Source of the DNA: Paenibacillus sp. XY044
GTDB lineage: Bacteria > Bacillota > Bacilli > Paenibacillales > Paenibacillaceae
Length of the DNA: 64,000 bases
Assembly: GCF_002257645.1 (NCBI RefSeq)
Contig: NZ_NQMO01000011.1
Span: 124,001-188,000, forward strand
Direction: 5' to 3'
The translations under genes were made by a program, and so were the position numbers. This document shows positions 18,822-26,772 of this stretch, piece after piece. Numbering within the stretch: the first letter of the stretch is position 1; each line of letters begins with the position of its first letter. Under the pieces are notes generated by a model. That model was not told the DNA's origin and ran no database searches. It saw nothing but the letters and a program-made list of their open reading frames with translations.

Positions 18822-18855
18822 CGGCCAGGAATCATCCTGGGCGGCTGGAGATGGC

Positions 18856-18905
18856 CAAAAAGGGCACCGTTCGCCAAGCTATCCATGGCGGGCGGGTACC
18901 CTTTT
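18856..18905 (-). terminator. Terminator of the MFS-HlyD unit
   Basis: On the minus strand AAGGGTACC pairs with GGTGCCCTT (one G-U pair) around a 26-base loop, with TTTT following. It lies 17 bp beyond the HlyD-family gene. Confidence 0.65.
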
Positions 18906-18921
18906 ATTAGGAATGCAAAGA

Positions 18922-19554
18922 TTACAAAGAAATTTTCACTTCGGCGTTCATGCCGGGAAGCACTTTATCCGAAGGCTGGTTGATCGAAATTTTGACCGGC
19001 ACCTTCTGGGTGACCTTGGTGTAGCTGCCGGTTGAGCTTTGCTGCGGAAGCACCGAGAACACCGAAGTGGTCGCATAGCCGATCTCGTCAACCGTTCCGC
19101 TGAACGTTTTGCCCGAATCGCCATCCACGTTAATATCAACGCTTTGGCCGACTTTCAGGTCCTTCAGGTCCTTCTCCTTGATGTTGGCTACAATGTACAT
19201 GTGATCCATGTCGGCTTCCTGCGCCAGCACCTGTCCCGCCTGAACCAGCTCGTTCTTACGCGCGTCATTCTTAATGATTTTACCGTTCATCCGGGTACTG
19301 ACCGGTACTGCCTTCGTTCCGTCGGATACGGTTCCGACGACGTCCTTGTCGGTCACGTCCGATCCGTCTTTGACATGCCAGTCCGTCAGCACGCCGCTGG
19401 AAGTGGATACGACGGGCATCATGTCCGCGGACACGACCGCGTCGCTTGTTTTGATGTAGTTTTCATTTTGATAATAAAAGTAGGCACCCGCTGCGATCAA
19501 AATAAACACGACCAGCACGCCCACAATGTTTCCGATGATTAAACGTATGTTCAT
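18922..19554 (-). CDS. HlyD/EmrA-like membrane fusion protein (short)
   Basis: A periplasmic-adaptor family protein of 210 residues that would partner the MFS pump. One N-terminal membrane helix (GVLVVFILIAAGAYFYY), a lipoyl/barrel-sandwich half (PVVSTSSGVLTDWHVKDGSDV and the matching GKIIKNDARKNELVQAGQVL) and a C-terminal beta domain ending PSDKVLPGMNAEVKISL. Compared with Gram-negative EmrA (about 390 residues) the long coiled-coil hairpin is missing, as expected where no outer membrane exists. 42 bp separate it from the MFS gene; GGAGA precedes its ATG. Confidence 0.88.
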   Translation of the reverse strand: MNIRLIIGNIVGVLVVFILIAAGAYFYYQNENYIKTSDAVVSADMMPVVSTSSGVLTDWHVKDGSDVTDKDVVGTVSDGTKAVPVSTRMNGKIIKNDARKNELVQAGQVLAQEADMDHMYIVANIKEKDLKDLKVGQSVDINVDGDSGKTFSGTVDEIGYATTSVFSVLPQQSSTGSYTKVTQKVPVKISINQPSDKVLPGMNAEVKISL

Positions 19555-19596
19555 CTTTCCTGTTCTCCTCCATATCGATCTGTTTCTGAAATGTTC

Positions 19597-21234
19597 TTAA
19601 GAATGGGATTCGGCTGCGACTCTTTCCTTGGGACCCGGCAGGGCCAGCGGCTTCTTCGGCTTTTGCACAAGCGAAATGCCTTTGCCTGTCACGATTTTTC
19701 CGATCGACGCGAGCAAAATAATGACCGCGAGAATCAGCATCATCGTAAACAAGTGATGATAAGCTCCGAGTATGGCCGCCCGTTTCGTATTGGCGATCAG
19801 TTCATACGAAGCGGTGCTCTGTGCCTGAGCCGCCGTCATTCCCGATCCCATCAGGTTTCGGGTCATTTGCGCCAGCTCCAGCTTCGTTTCGGCGTCAAAT
19901 CCCCCCAAATGGGAACGGATATGCTCGTAATTGATGGCATTCTCCCGGCTCAAATACCAGCCCAGCAGCGGAGAAAGCACCGCACCGACGATATTCCGCA
20001 TCGTATGCAGCGTCGTGGATCGCATGGAAGCTTTGTGAATATCCCCCGCAAGGGCCGTGCCGAGCGCTCCGCTGACCAGGGCCATACTGACGCCGCCGCC
20101 GAGGCAGACAGCCTGGAAGTAAAGCTTAGGAAGCGTTACTGCAGGCACCAGGTTTCGCCAGCTAAGGCAGACATAAATGATGGCAAGCGATCCGATGAAG
20201 CCCAGGATCCCTGCGCCAAGGCGGTCGTACAGCAAGGTTTTCAGAATGGCCGTGATCAGAATGCCGACGAAGAACCATAGGAAGAAGTGGGACAAATACC
20301 GTGGTGACAAACTGATGTTATTCTTTAGAAAACCGGTGATTCCGGCAATCGCAAAGATCAGCACCGCATGGGATGCAATCGCCATGATCGTGCCCGAAAT
20401 CGGCTTAGGCGCCTTCAGCGTGCGGAAAGGAACGAGCGGCGTCTTGGCCCGGAGGTCGACGATAACGAACAGGACCGCCAAAATGACGGCGACGACCAAA
20501 AACGGCCATACCTCATACGAAGTAAACCCCTTTTGCATCAAATTGCACAGCGGAACGATCAGTGAAATCATCGTTAATACAAACAAAAATACTCCCGTTT
20601 TATCGAGTGGCTCGTGCTCGCCGTGTTGCTCCTCCGATTTCGGCAGGCCGTAAAAACCGACGGCAAGGCAAAGCACGGCGGAGGCGATGTTCAGCATGTA
20701 CAGCCAGCGCCAGGCGTCCATGCTGAGGGAGATGGCTCCGAAATAGGCCCCGACGGCACTGGCCCCAAACAAGCCCGTGATGACCATAAACAGGAAGGTG
20801 TTGCGAATCTTGTTCGGAAACGAACGGAGGCTCACCGGCAAAATTGCCAGAAACAGCGTACCGGCGCTAAGGCCTTGAACCACCTTCCCGATCGTCAAGG
20901 CGCTAACATCGCTCGACACGGCATTGATCAAAGAGCCGCACAAAAAAACAAACACCATCGTCAGATAGTGCGCCTTCAGGCCGAATCTGCGGGCCAGCAC
21001 CGGACCGAACGGTACCCCGAGCGCGAAAGCCAGGTTCGACAACGTGGACGGCAGCTGCAGATCGTTCGAGCTCATATCCAGTCCGTTCTGAATGATCACC
21101 TGGTTGATGGTATAAGACAGATTGCTGAAGTATTGGGGCCCGATCGCAAAAATCGTCAGCAGCGAAATGATCAGATACTGCGGAACTGACACCCGTTCTT
21201 TCTCCGACATCGGAGTGCTAATGAGTTGACTCAT
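19597..21234 (-). CDS. DHA2 family MFS drug efflux transporter (EmrB-like)
   Basis: A proton-driven multidrug exporter of 545 residues with about 14 membrane segments. An amphipathic start (VPQYLIISLLTIFAIGPQYF) is followed by the motif A-like PVLARRFGLKAHY loop, the GKVVQGLSAGTLFLAI helix (motif C-like region) and further hydrophobic helices to the C terminus. I start it at ATG 21234, where GGAGG stands 7 bases upstream; an upstream in-frame ATG would run through the operator. It is co-transcribed with the HlyD-like gene and controlled from the MarR box at 21280-21302. Confidence 0.9.
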   Translation of the reverse strand: MSQLISTPMSEKERVSVPQYLIISLLTIFAIGPQYFSNLSYTINQVIIQNGLDMSSNDLQLPSTLSNLAFALGVPFGPVLARRFGLKAHYLTMVFVFLCGSLINAVSSDVSALTIGKVVQGLSAGTLFLAILPVSLRSFPNKIRNTFLFMVITGLFGASAVGAYFGAISLSMDAWRWLYMLNIASAVLCLAVGFYGLPKSEEQHGEHEPLDKTGVFLFVLTMISLIVPLCNLMQKGFTSYEVWPFLVVAVILAVLFVIVDLRAKTPLVPFRTLKAPKPISGTIMAIASHAVLIFAIAGITGFLKNNISLSPRYLSHFFLWFFVGILITAILKTLLYDRLGAGILGFIGSLAIIYVCLSWRNLVPAVTLPKLYFQAVCLGGGVSMALVSGALGTALAGDIHKASMRSTTLHTMRNIVGAVLSPLLGWYLSRENAINYEHIRSHLGGFDAETKLELAQMTRNLMGSGMTAAQAQSTASYELIANTKRAAILGAYHHLFTMMLILAVIILLASIGKIVTGKGISLVQKPKKPLALPGPKERVAAESHS

Positions 21235-21279
21235 CCGGATTCCTCCTTTCATTTGTGTATGATGATGTCCGTATACGGA

Positions 21280-21332
21280 ACAACTTGTAAATAGCAAGTT
21301 GTATTATACAAGATATAAAGATTGACTGGCAA
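21280..21332 (-). promoter_or_regulatory. Promoter and MarR-type operator of the MFS-HlyD unit
   Basis: On the minus strand, -35 TTGCCA (21327-21332) and -10 TATAAT (21303-21308) are 18 bp apart. Immediately downstream lies a perfect inverted repeat ACAACTTG-N7-CAAGTTGT (21280-21302), placed over the transcription start. A second palindrome TCCGTATACGGA sits next to it at 21268-21279. The adjacent MarR gene is the obvious regulator. Confidence 0.75.
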
Positions 21333-21391
21333 TGGAAATTGGCCGGGCAACGAGAAAAAGCTATTGGATAAATCCACAGCTTTTTCCTGAT

Positions 21392-21820
21392 CTACTTATG
21401 CCGTTTTTTCAAATCCCGGTTGAGCCGGGTCAGGCTGTCTTCCAAGTGCTGCAGCTCATCGCCGTTCCATTCTTTGAGCATGTCCGCGTACGCATCATGT
21501 CTGGCCTTCTGAACTTTGCGAAGAATTTCCAGACCGCCGGGCGTGATCTCGATCAGGCTGATTCGGCCATTGTTCGTGTCCGGATAACGCTTGACGTAAT
21601 CTTTGGATTCCAGCACCGCGATTTGCCTGCTGGCCGTGGACAGGTTCAGCAGCAGATGCTCTGCCAGGGCGTTGATGGCCAGCGGGCCTGCGTGCTCCAG
21701 CTCGCTGAGCAGAAGATACTCCGACCGGTCCAAATTGCCGAATCTGGGGCTGAGCGCCGTCGTCAGCCGGACCAGCAGGGCGATCTGGTACTCGATCATA
21801 TCCAGTGGATCTTTGTTCAA
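21392..21820 (-). CDS. MarR family transcriptional regulator
   Basis: A winged-helix dimeric repressor of 142 residues. The helices LLSELEHAGPLAINALAEHL and LLNLSTASRQIAVLESKDYV form the DNA-binding part, followed by the wing RYPDTNNGRISLIEITPGG; the C-terminal helix mediates dimerisation. TTG start at 21820 behind GGGGGAGG. The gene lies directly upstream of, and on the same strand as, the efflux pair whose promoter carries a perfect MarR-type palindrome. It most likely represses the pump and is released by the pump's substrates. Confidence 0.88.
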   Translation of the reverse strand: MNKDPLDMIEYQIALLVRLTTALSPRFGNLDRSEYLLLSELEHAGPLAINALAEHLLLNLSTASRQIAVLESKDYVKRYPDTNNGRISLIEITPGGLEILRKVQKARHDAYADMLKEWNGDELQHLEDSLTRLNRDLKKRHK

Positions 21821-21990
21821 CTTCCTCCCCCTCTTCTCTCGCTAAACCGCTCTCATAAATATATCATACCACTGCGCAAAGGGACTTTGCATCCGGAGGG
21901 GCCGGGTAAATAAGAAGAACGTCTATCGACATCCATTCATGGAAGACAGACCGCGTTTAGGAGAAGTTTTTCTTGCGATTATAGACTGGT

Positions 21991-22617
21991 TCAGCAACGG
22001 CCACGTAACCCGTCGCATACAACCGACAGGATGCGCTCCGATAATCCGGAATCATCATTGTATTCAAGCGTCCGCATAACACCGAATAGAATAGCTGTTA
22101 TATCGGTTACTTGAATGTCATTGCGAACTGAACCCGCTTGCTGAGCGCAATTCAGCAGTTCCCCTAGTGCATTTTGAAAGTCCAGCGCGATGCCAGTTAG
22201 CGGACGATGAATGTCCGCACCAGAACGGGCAAGAGCGGCGATAAGCGCTTTGTTTCCCGTGCCCTCTCTCACAATTAGCGACAGAAAGTTAAAAAAAGCC
22301 TGTCCTGGATCGTTTTGCTCAAGCATCTCACTCGCTTTCTCAATAAGACGTTGCTTAAAACTGAAAACTACAGCTTCAATTAATTCTTCTTTCGTCGGAA
22401 AGTGACGATATACCGTTCCAATCCCTATCCCGGCACGATTGGCAATTTCATCTATTGGAACATCCAATCCCTCAGTGGCGAAAACTTTCGTTGCCACGTC
22501 GAGTATACGCTCTCTGTTTCGTCTGGCGTCTGCCCGTAATGGTTTTCCCGTTGTAACTGCGCCGACTGAAATTGAATCCTTAACTTCTAGAGCTTGCGAT
22601 GGCACTTTTTTCGGCAT
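21991..22617 (-). CDS. TetR family repressor divergent from the SDR gene
   Basis: A 208-residue regulator with N-terminal HTH (NRERILDVATKVFATEGL ... IANRAGIGIGTVYRHFPTKEELI) and a C-terminal ligand domain of the type common in SDR-linked TetR proteins. ATG at 22617 has GGGGGT about 8 bases upstream; an upstream in-frame ATG at 22644 is inside the operator-promoter region and less likely. It is divergent from the SDR gene, and the space between holds two AAACGGA-N8-TCCGT repeats, so it most likely represses both itself and the SDR. Confidence 0.88.
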   Translation of the reverse strand: MPKKVPSQALEVKDSISVGAVTTGKPLRADARRNRERILDVATKVFATEGLDVPIDEIANRAGIGIGTVYRHFPTKEELIEAVVFSFKQRLIEKASEMLEQNDPGQAFFNFLSLIVREGTGNKALIAALARSGADIHRPLTGIALDFQNALGELLNCAQQAGSVRNDIQVTDITAILFGVMRTLEYNDDSGLSERILSVVCDGLRGRC

Positions 22618-22655
22618 ATGAATGACCCCCTTACACAATATCATTATACACTAAA

Positions 22656-22707
22656 TTGACAAACGGAGTTTATGTTCCGTATAATAAACGGAGTAATAGT
22701 TCCGTTT
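22656..22707 (+). promoter_or_regulatory. SDR promoter with two TetR-type operators
   Basis: -35 TTGACA (22656-22661) and -10 TATAAT (22680-22685) are 18 bp apart, near consensus. AAACGGA-N8-TCCGT lies over the spacer (22661-22680), and a full AAACGGA-N8-TCCGTTT (22686-22707) follows the -10. Their centres are about 25 bp apart. Confidence 0.8.
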
Positions 22708-22741
22708 ATAAGAACATCACTCTATACTGGAGGTATGAAAC

Positions 22742-23467
22742 ATGTCATTGCAAAATCATCGAGCCGTAATCGTAGGTGGTACTTCGGGCATTGGTTTGGC
22801 GACCGCTAAATTATTTGTTTCTCAAGGTGCTCAGGTCATCGTTGCCAGTCGCTCACAAGAGAAAGTGGACGCGGCAGTAAAAGAAATCGGGACAGCGCAA
22901 GGGTACGTTCTAGATTTCCAGGACGAAAGCCAGGTGAAACAGTTCTTTGAAAAGATTGGTGACTTCGATCACCTCGTCGTTACCGCAGCCGGGGGAACGA
23001 CTTCCCAAGGCCCCTTTGGTTCTTTGGGAATCGATGTTGCGAGGGCTGAGTTTGACAGCAAGTTTTGGGGACAATACGCAACAGCGAAAGCCGCCTTGCC
23101 TTTTATCAGAAAGTCCGGTTCGATCACGCTGACTTCCGGTGCTGTTGCCGCACGACCGATGAAGGGTGCCTCGACGCTGGTTGCACTGAACTCAGCTATT
23201 GAAGGCCTTGCCCGTGTTATGGCAATGGATTTGGCGCCGATACGAGTCAACGTTGTGTCGCCAGGGGTGGTGGATACACCTGTTTTCAGTGGGATGGACG
23301 CCGAAAGTCGTACAGCGATGTTCCAGCAGATTGCTCAGTCACTTTTAGTACAGCACGTTGCAAAACCAGAAGAGATCGCTGAGGCGTATGTGTATTTGGC
23401 AAAAAACGCAAACACCACCGGAACCGTACTTCCAGTCGAGGGTGGTGCAATCCTGTCAGGTATATAA
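22742..23467 (+). CDS. Atypical short-chain dehydrogenase/reductase
   Basis: A 241-residue Rossmann-fold SDR protein. The cofactor motif GGTSGIG is near residue 12 and VASRSQEK follows the second strand. Where classical SDRs have YxxxK the sequence reads TLVALNSAIEGL, so the catalytic Tyr and Lys are missing, although SGAVAARP (Ser region) and RVNVVSPGVVDTP are kept. The same subgroup pattern is known in several bacterial SDR-like proteins near TetR repressors; their activity is unclear. Start ATG has GGAGG 7 bases upstream. Transcribed alone from a TetR-controlled promoter. Confidence 0.88.
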   Translation: MSLQNHRAVIVGGTSGIGLATAKLFVSQGAQVIVASRSQEKVDAAVKEIGTAQGYVLDFQDESQVKQFFEKIGDFDHLVVTAAGGTTSQGPFGSLGIDVARAEFDSKFWGQYATAKAALPFIRKSGSITLTSGAVAARPMKGASTLVALNSAIEGLARVMAMDLAPIRVNVVSPGVVDTPVFSGMDAESRTAMFQQIAQSLLVQHVAKPEEIAEAYVYLAKNANTTGTVLPVEGGAILSGI

Positions 23468-23560
23468 AAGAGCTCAACATCCTGAACACCGCCGAGAACA
23501 AATTTGATTTTCAAATTCGGGTGGGGACCTCCACCTTCTGCAAATATATTCTATAAACTT

Positions 23561-23593
23561 AAAGGAGCCTGCAGCCAAGCTGCAGACTCCTTG
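23561..23593. terminator. Bidirectional terminator between SDR and GH43 genes
   Basis: GGAG(C/T)CTGCAGC arms pair around a 3-base loop. On the minus strand it ends in CTCCTTT, closing the araNPQ-abf-GH43 unit. A second small hairpin, GGTGG/CCACC, lies near 23520-23535. Confidence 0.65.
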
Positions 23594-23614
23594 CGAATTT
23601 TATTTCTCGGCAAA

Positions 23615-24577
23615 TTACCGGGATCCGTCCTTCACCGGAATCCCAAAATTCGGCGTCCCGTCCCCACTCCAGCCGAACGCCTGCACCCGCGTATGCCGGT
23701 TCGGATCGTATAGCGGATCGCCGGTAATTTCCTTGTAATTCCGCGCATGATAGACAATGACGTCTTCCCCGTCTTCGGATACCGTGAAGCTGTTATGTCC
23801 CGGCCCATACTGGCCGTTCTCCTCGTTTGTGGAAAATACCGGTTCAGGCGACTTCACCCAGGAGGCCGGATTCAGCAGGTCCGCCGATTCATCGGCATAC
23901 AGCAGTCCCATGCAGTAATTGTGGTCGGTGGCGCTGGCGGAGTAACTGATGAAGATACGCCCGTTCCGCTTCAGTACAGCCGCCCCTTCGTTGACTTTAA
24001 AGCCGATCACTTCCCACGGATGCTCCGGCGTCGAGATCATGACCTGCTTGCCTTTCAGCGTCCACGGATTGGTCATTTCCGAAATGTACAGATTCGAATT
24101 GCCCTCGATGTCCGGGTCCTTCTGGGCCCAGACATAGTACAGGACTCCGTTATGCTCAAAGGTGGTCGCATCCAGCGCAAAAGACTCCCACTGGGTCCGG
24201 ATCTTTCCCTTCTCCGTCCAGGTTCCCTCAAGCGGATTAGCCGAATCGTTCTCCAGGACGTACATCCGATGGTCGAACAAGCCGTCATTCGTTTCGGTCG
24301 TCCGCGCCGCCGCAAAATAGATGTACCATTTCCCCTGTATAAAATGGATCTCCGGCGCCCAGATGTTCGCGCTAAACGGGCCGGTCTCGTATTTGCGCCA
24401 TGCCACGACCGGTTCGGCATCGCCTAAACCCTGCAAGGTGTTAGAACGGCGGATTTCGATCCGGTCGTATTCCGGAACGGAAGCCGTGAAATAATAATAA
24501 CCATCCGTATGCTTGTAGACCCATGGATCAGCGCGCTGCTCCACGACCGGGTTGTTGTAAGTTTCGTTTCTCTCCAT
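23615..24577 (-). CDS. GH43 family arabinosidase/arabinanase-type glycosidase
   Basis: A five-bladed beta-propeller inverting glycosidase of 320 residues. The catalytic-base Asp is in RADPWVYKHTDGYYYFTAS, the pKa-modulating Asp in SFALDATTFEHNGVLYYVWA and the general acid Glu in KVNEGAAVLKRNG; WAPEIHFIQGKWYIYFAA is also typical. No signal peptide, so it acts in the cytoplasm on imported arabino-oligosaccharides. It is last in the unit araN-araP-araQ-GH51-DUF6171-GH43, just before a terminator, and has an AGGAG site. Exact linkage specificity (alpha-1,5 versus side chain, or xylosidase) is not determinable here. Confidence 0.88.
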   Translation of the reverse strand: MERNETYNNPVVEQRADPWVYKHTDGYYYFTASVPEYDRIEIRRSNTLQGLGDAEPVVAWRKYETGPFSANIWAPEIHFIQGKWYIYFAAARTTETNDGLFDHRMYVLENDSANPLEGTWTEKGKIRTQWESFALDATTFEHNGVLYYVWAQKDPDIEGNSNLYISEMTNPWTLKGKQVMISTPEHPWEVIGFKVNEGAAVLKRNGRIFISYSASATDHNYCMGLLYADESADLLNPASWVKSPEPVFSTNEENGQYGPGHNSFTVSEDGEDVIVYHARNYKEITGDPLYDPNRHTRVQAFGWSGDGTPNFGIPVKDGSR

Positions 24578-24626
24578 TATCAGGCTCTCCTTTATATCTA
24601 TGTTTTCATGTCAAAATCTCGTTCTC

Positions 24627-24720
24627 TATATAGATTGAACTAAAGTTTTGCATTGAACTTCCTGTTATAACCGCCCAATACGGCGGCCTATAACATTCAT
24701 TTCTTTGGTTCATTCTATCT
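24627..24720. repeat. Palindromic intergenic repeat, family A copy 1
   Basis: About 94 bp with ends TATATAGATTGAACTAAAG and CTTTGGTTCATTCTATCTA, which are imperfect reverse complements. An inner hairpin has GTTATA...TATAAC and CCGCC...GGCGG arms. It is about 85 percent identical by eye to the copy at 28621-28712. The right end supplies the TAG stop of the upstream DUF6171 gene. No coding capacity. Confidence 0.8.
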
Positions 24721-24979
24721 AGCTCCATTTCGGTGCAAAAGGATAAGGACAAGCGGATTCCAGCAGCCGGGCCTTCACGGCAACAAGGCAGCCGCAGTAC
24801 TGGCAGGTCGTTCCGTATTGAAGCCCCGGACACTGCTCGCACTGCTCGATCCGCCGGTTGTATTTTTCTTCCGGCACCTTCTCCCTGCCGCGGGTCGCGA
24901 TCTCCACGATCCGCTGCAGTTTTTCCGGCGATACCTGAACGCTCTCGCTACACCCTTTGCAGCCTTCCTGACGTTCCAT
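24719..24979 (-). CDS. Cysteine-rich DUF6171-like protein
   Basis: An 86-residue protein with a CKGC pair near the N terminus, then CEQCPGLQYGTTCQYCGCLV, and the ending ESACPYPFAPKW. The regular C-x2-C pairs suggest zinc or iron-sulfur binding. Short proteins with this pattern (DUF6171) are common in Paenibacillus and have no known function. The start has GGGAGG 8 bases upstream. It sits within the arabinose unit between the GH51 and GH43 genes. Its stop codon lies in the end of a palindromic repeat, so the original C terminus may have been changed by that insertion. Confidence 0.75.
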   Translation of the reverse strand: MERQEGCKGCSESVQVSPEKLQRIVEIATRGREKVPEEKYNRRIEQCEQCPGLQYGTTCQYCGCLVAVKARLLESACPYPFAPKWS

Positions 24980-25037
24980 GACAGCTCATCCTCCCTTATT
25001 CGCCCTGCTATTGGCTATGAGCCACAGCCCAGCCCCA

Positions 25038-26522
25038 TTAATGAATGTCCAGCGTAACGACGGACATCGGCGGCAGCTTCACGCTCAGGCGCGCGCCTTC
25101 CATAGTGGCTCCTTCAAAAGCATTTGGCGCCACGGTGTTCGGCTGCTCGAACGTGTTGTGCGCGTTCAGCCGGTCGGCCGTCAGAATCATGCCGGAAGCC
25201 CGCACGTTTCCGGAAGAAAGGCCGCGAAGGTCCACTCTGATTTCAGCCTCGCCGGCATGGTCGATATTGACCAAGCTGACATGCACACGGCCTTCGGCGT
25301 CCCTGGAAGCCGATACGGTAACCTGAGGCAGCGCCTCCCCGTTCATTTCATAGCTTCCGACCGTGGACTCGACCGCCAGTACTTCGGCATCCTGATGGAC
25401 TTTAAACATATCGAAGACATGATACGTCGGCGTCAGGATCATTTTCTCGCCTTCGGTCAAAATCATCGCCTGCAGGACGTTCACCGTCTGGGCAATGTTC
25501 GTCATTTGGACACGGTCCGCATGGTTGTGGAAAATGTTGAAATGCACGCCGGCCACCAGCGCATCGCGGATCGAGTTCTGCTGGTACAAAAATCCCGGAT
25601 TCGTACCCGGCTCCACGTCAAACCAGGTGCCCCACTCATCGATGATCATGCCGACGCGCTGATCCGGATCGTATTTATCCATAATCGTGCTGTGCTTCGT
25701 GATCAATTCGTCCATGTGCAGCGCCTTCTTCATGGTGATGAACCATTCGCCTTCTTCAAAATCGAGCGCCGAGCCTTTACCCAGCCAGAAGTCGCCCGGA
25801 ATCGTGTAGTTATGAAGGCTCAAGCCGTCCATCAGCCAGCCGGCGTTTTTCATCAGCACTTCCGTCCAGTTGTAATCGTCCACGTTGGCGCCGCCGGCGA
25901 TTTTGTAAATCTTGTTATCGCCGTAATTGCGCACGTAAGTCTGGTAACGGCGATACAGATCGGCGTAATATTCAGGTCGCATATTGCCACCGCAGCCCCA
26001 GTTTTCGTTGCCGACGCCGAAATACTTCAGCTTCCACGGCTGTTCTCTGCCGTTTTCTTGGCGCCAGTTCGCCATTGGCGATTCGCCGTCAAACGTCATG
26101 TACTCCACCCACTCGGACATCTCCTGAACCGTGCCGCTGCCGACGTTGCCGCAGATGTAAGGCTCGCATTCCAGCAGCTCGCAGAGCAGCATAAATTCAT
26201 GGGTGCCGAAATGGTTGTTCTCAACCACACCGCCCCAGTGCGTGTTGACCATGCGTTTACGGCCTTCCCTCGGGCCAACGCCGTCCTTCCAGTGGTATTC
26301 GTCGGCAAAGCAGCCGCCCGGCCAGCGGAGAACCGGCACCTTGATGCTCTTGAGCGCCTGCAGCACGTCATTGCGGATCCCTTTCGTATTCGGAATCGGC
26401 GAATCCTCGCCGACCCAAATCCCCTCATAAATGCATCTGCCCAGATGCTCCGCGAAGTGGCCGTATATATTTTTATTGATTTTCCCTTTGGAAATATCCG
26501 TATTGACGATCACGTTATGCAT
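25038..26522 (-). CDS. abfA: GH51 alpha-N-arabinofuranosidase (first copy)
   Basis: Retaining intracellular exo-enzyme that removes alpha-L-arabinofuranosyl residues from arabinan and arabinoxylan oligosaccharides. Its 494 residues form a TIM barrel plus a C-terminal beta domain. Acid/base Glu is in YFGVGNENWGCGG and the nucleophile Glu in MIIDEWGTWFDV; VLRWPGGCFADEYHWKDGVGPRE is the classical GH51 block. No signal peptide. Follows araQ after a 250-bp gap that contains a palindromic repeat. It is in the AraR-controlled araN unit, an order close to araNPQ-abfA of B. subtilis. The second GH51 (30361-31875) is only distantly similar. Confidence 0.94.
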   Translation of the reverse strand: MHNVIVNTDISKGKINKNIYGHFAEHLGRCIYEGIWVGEDSPIPNTKGIRNDVLQALKSIKVPVLRWPGGCFADEYHWKDGVGPREGRKRMVNTHWGGVVENNHFGTHEFMLLCELLECEPYICGNVGSGTVQEMSEWVEYMTFDGESPMANWRQENGREQPWKLKYFGVGNENWGCGGNMRPEYYADLYRRYQTYVRNYGDNKIYKIAGGANVDDYNWTEVLMKNAGWLMDGLSLHNYTIPGDFWLGKGSALDFEEGEWFITMKKALHMDELITKHSTIMDKYDPDQRVGMIIDEWGTWFDVEPGTNPGFLYQQNSIRDALVAGVHFNIFHNHADRVQMTNIAQTVNVLQAMILTEGEKMILTPTYHVFDMFKVHQDAEVLAVESTVGSYEMNGEALPQVTVSASRDAEGRVHVSLVNIDHAGEAEIRVDLRGLSSGNVRASGMILTADRLNAHNTFEQPNTVAPNAFEGATMEGARLSVKLPPMSVVTLDIH

Positions 26523-26545
26523 ATCTGAATCCTCCCATGAGATGC

Positions 26546-26742
26546 TAGATAAGTTGAACTAAAGAATGCGATGCAAGCAAGGGAGTAAAATGATTCCGAA
26601 GAAGCGAAGCATTCACATTTGGCTTTCGGATTTCTGCCTTACGTGGGTTCATATTAAATCAAGAAATCCGAAAACAAGAGTGATCGTAGGGACATTTTAC
26701 GTACTTGCCTCGTTCATCCATTTTAATTTTCAACTTATATAG
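26546..26742. repeat. Long palindromic intergenic repeat, family B full-length copy
   Basis: About 197 bp filling the araQ-abfA gap. The ends carry ATAAGTTGAA and TTCAACTTAT; inside are GCAAG-N3-GTAAAAT against ATTTTAC-N3-CTTGC and a perfect TTTCGGATTTCT/AGAAATCCGAAA stem, so the whole element folds on itself. TAGAT borders both ends and may be a target duplication. The copy at 40406-40485 matches both ends but lacks the middle. No open reading frame, which fits a MITE-like element. Confidence 0.8.
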
Positions 26743-26772
26743 ATCTTCTTTTATTTTGACAAAAACTTCATA

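Noticed and set aside
24978..26528. 516-codon plus-strand frame opposite the first GH51 gene
   Set aside because: Arises from codon bias of the real gene on the other strand; product is His/Arg/Val-rich with no motif.
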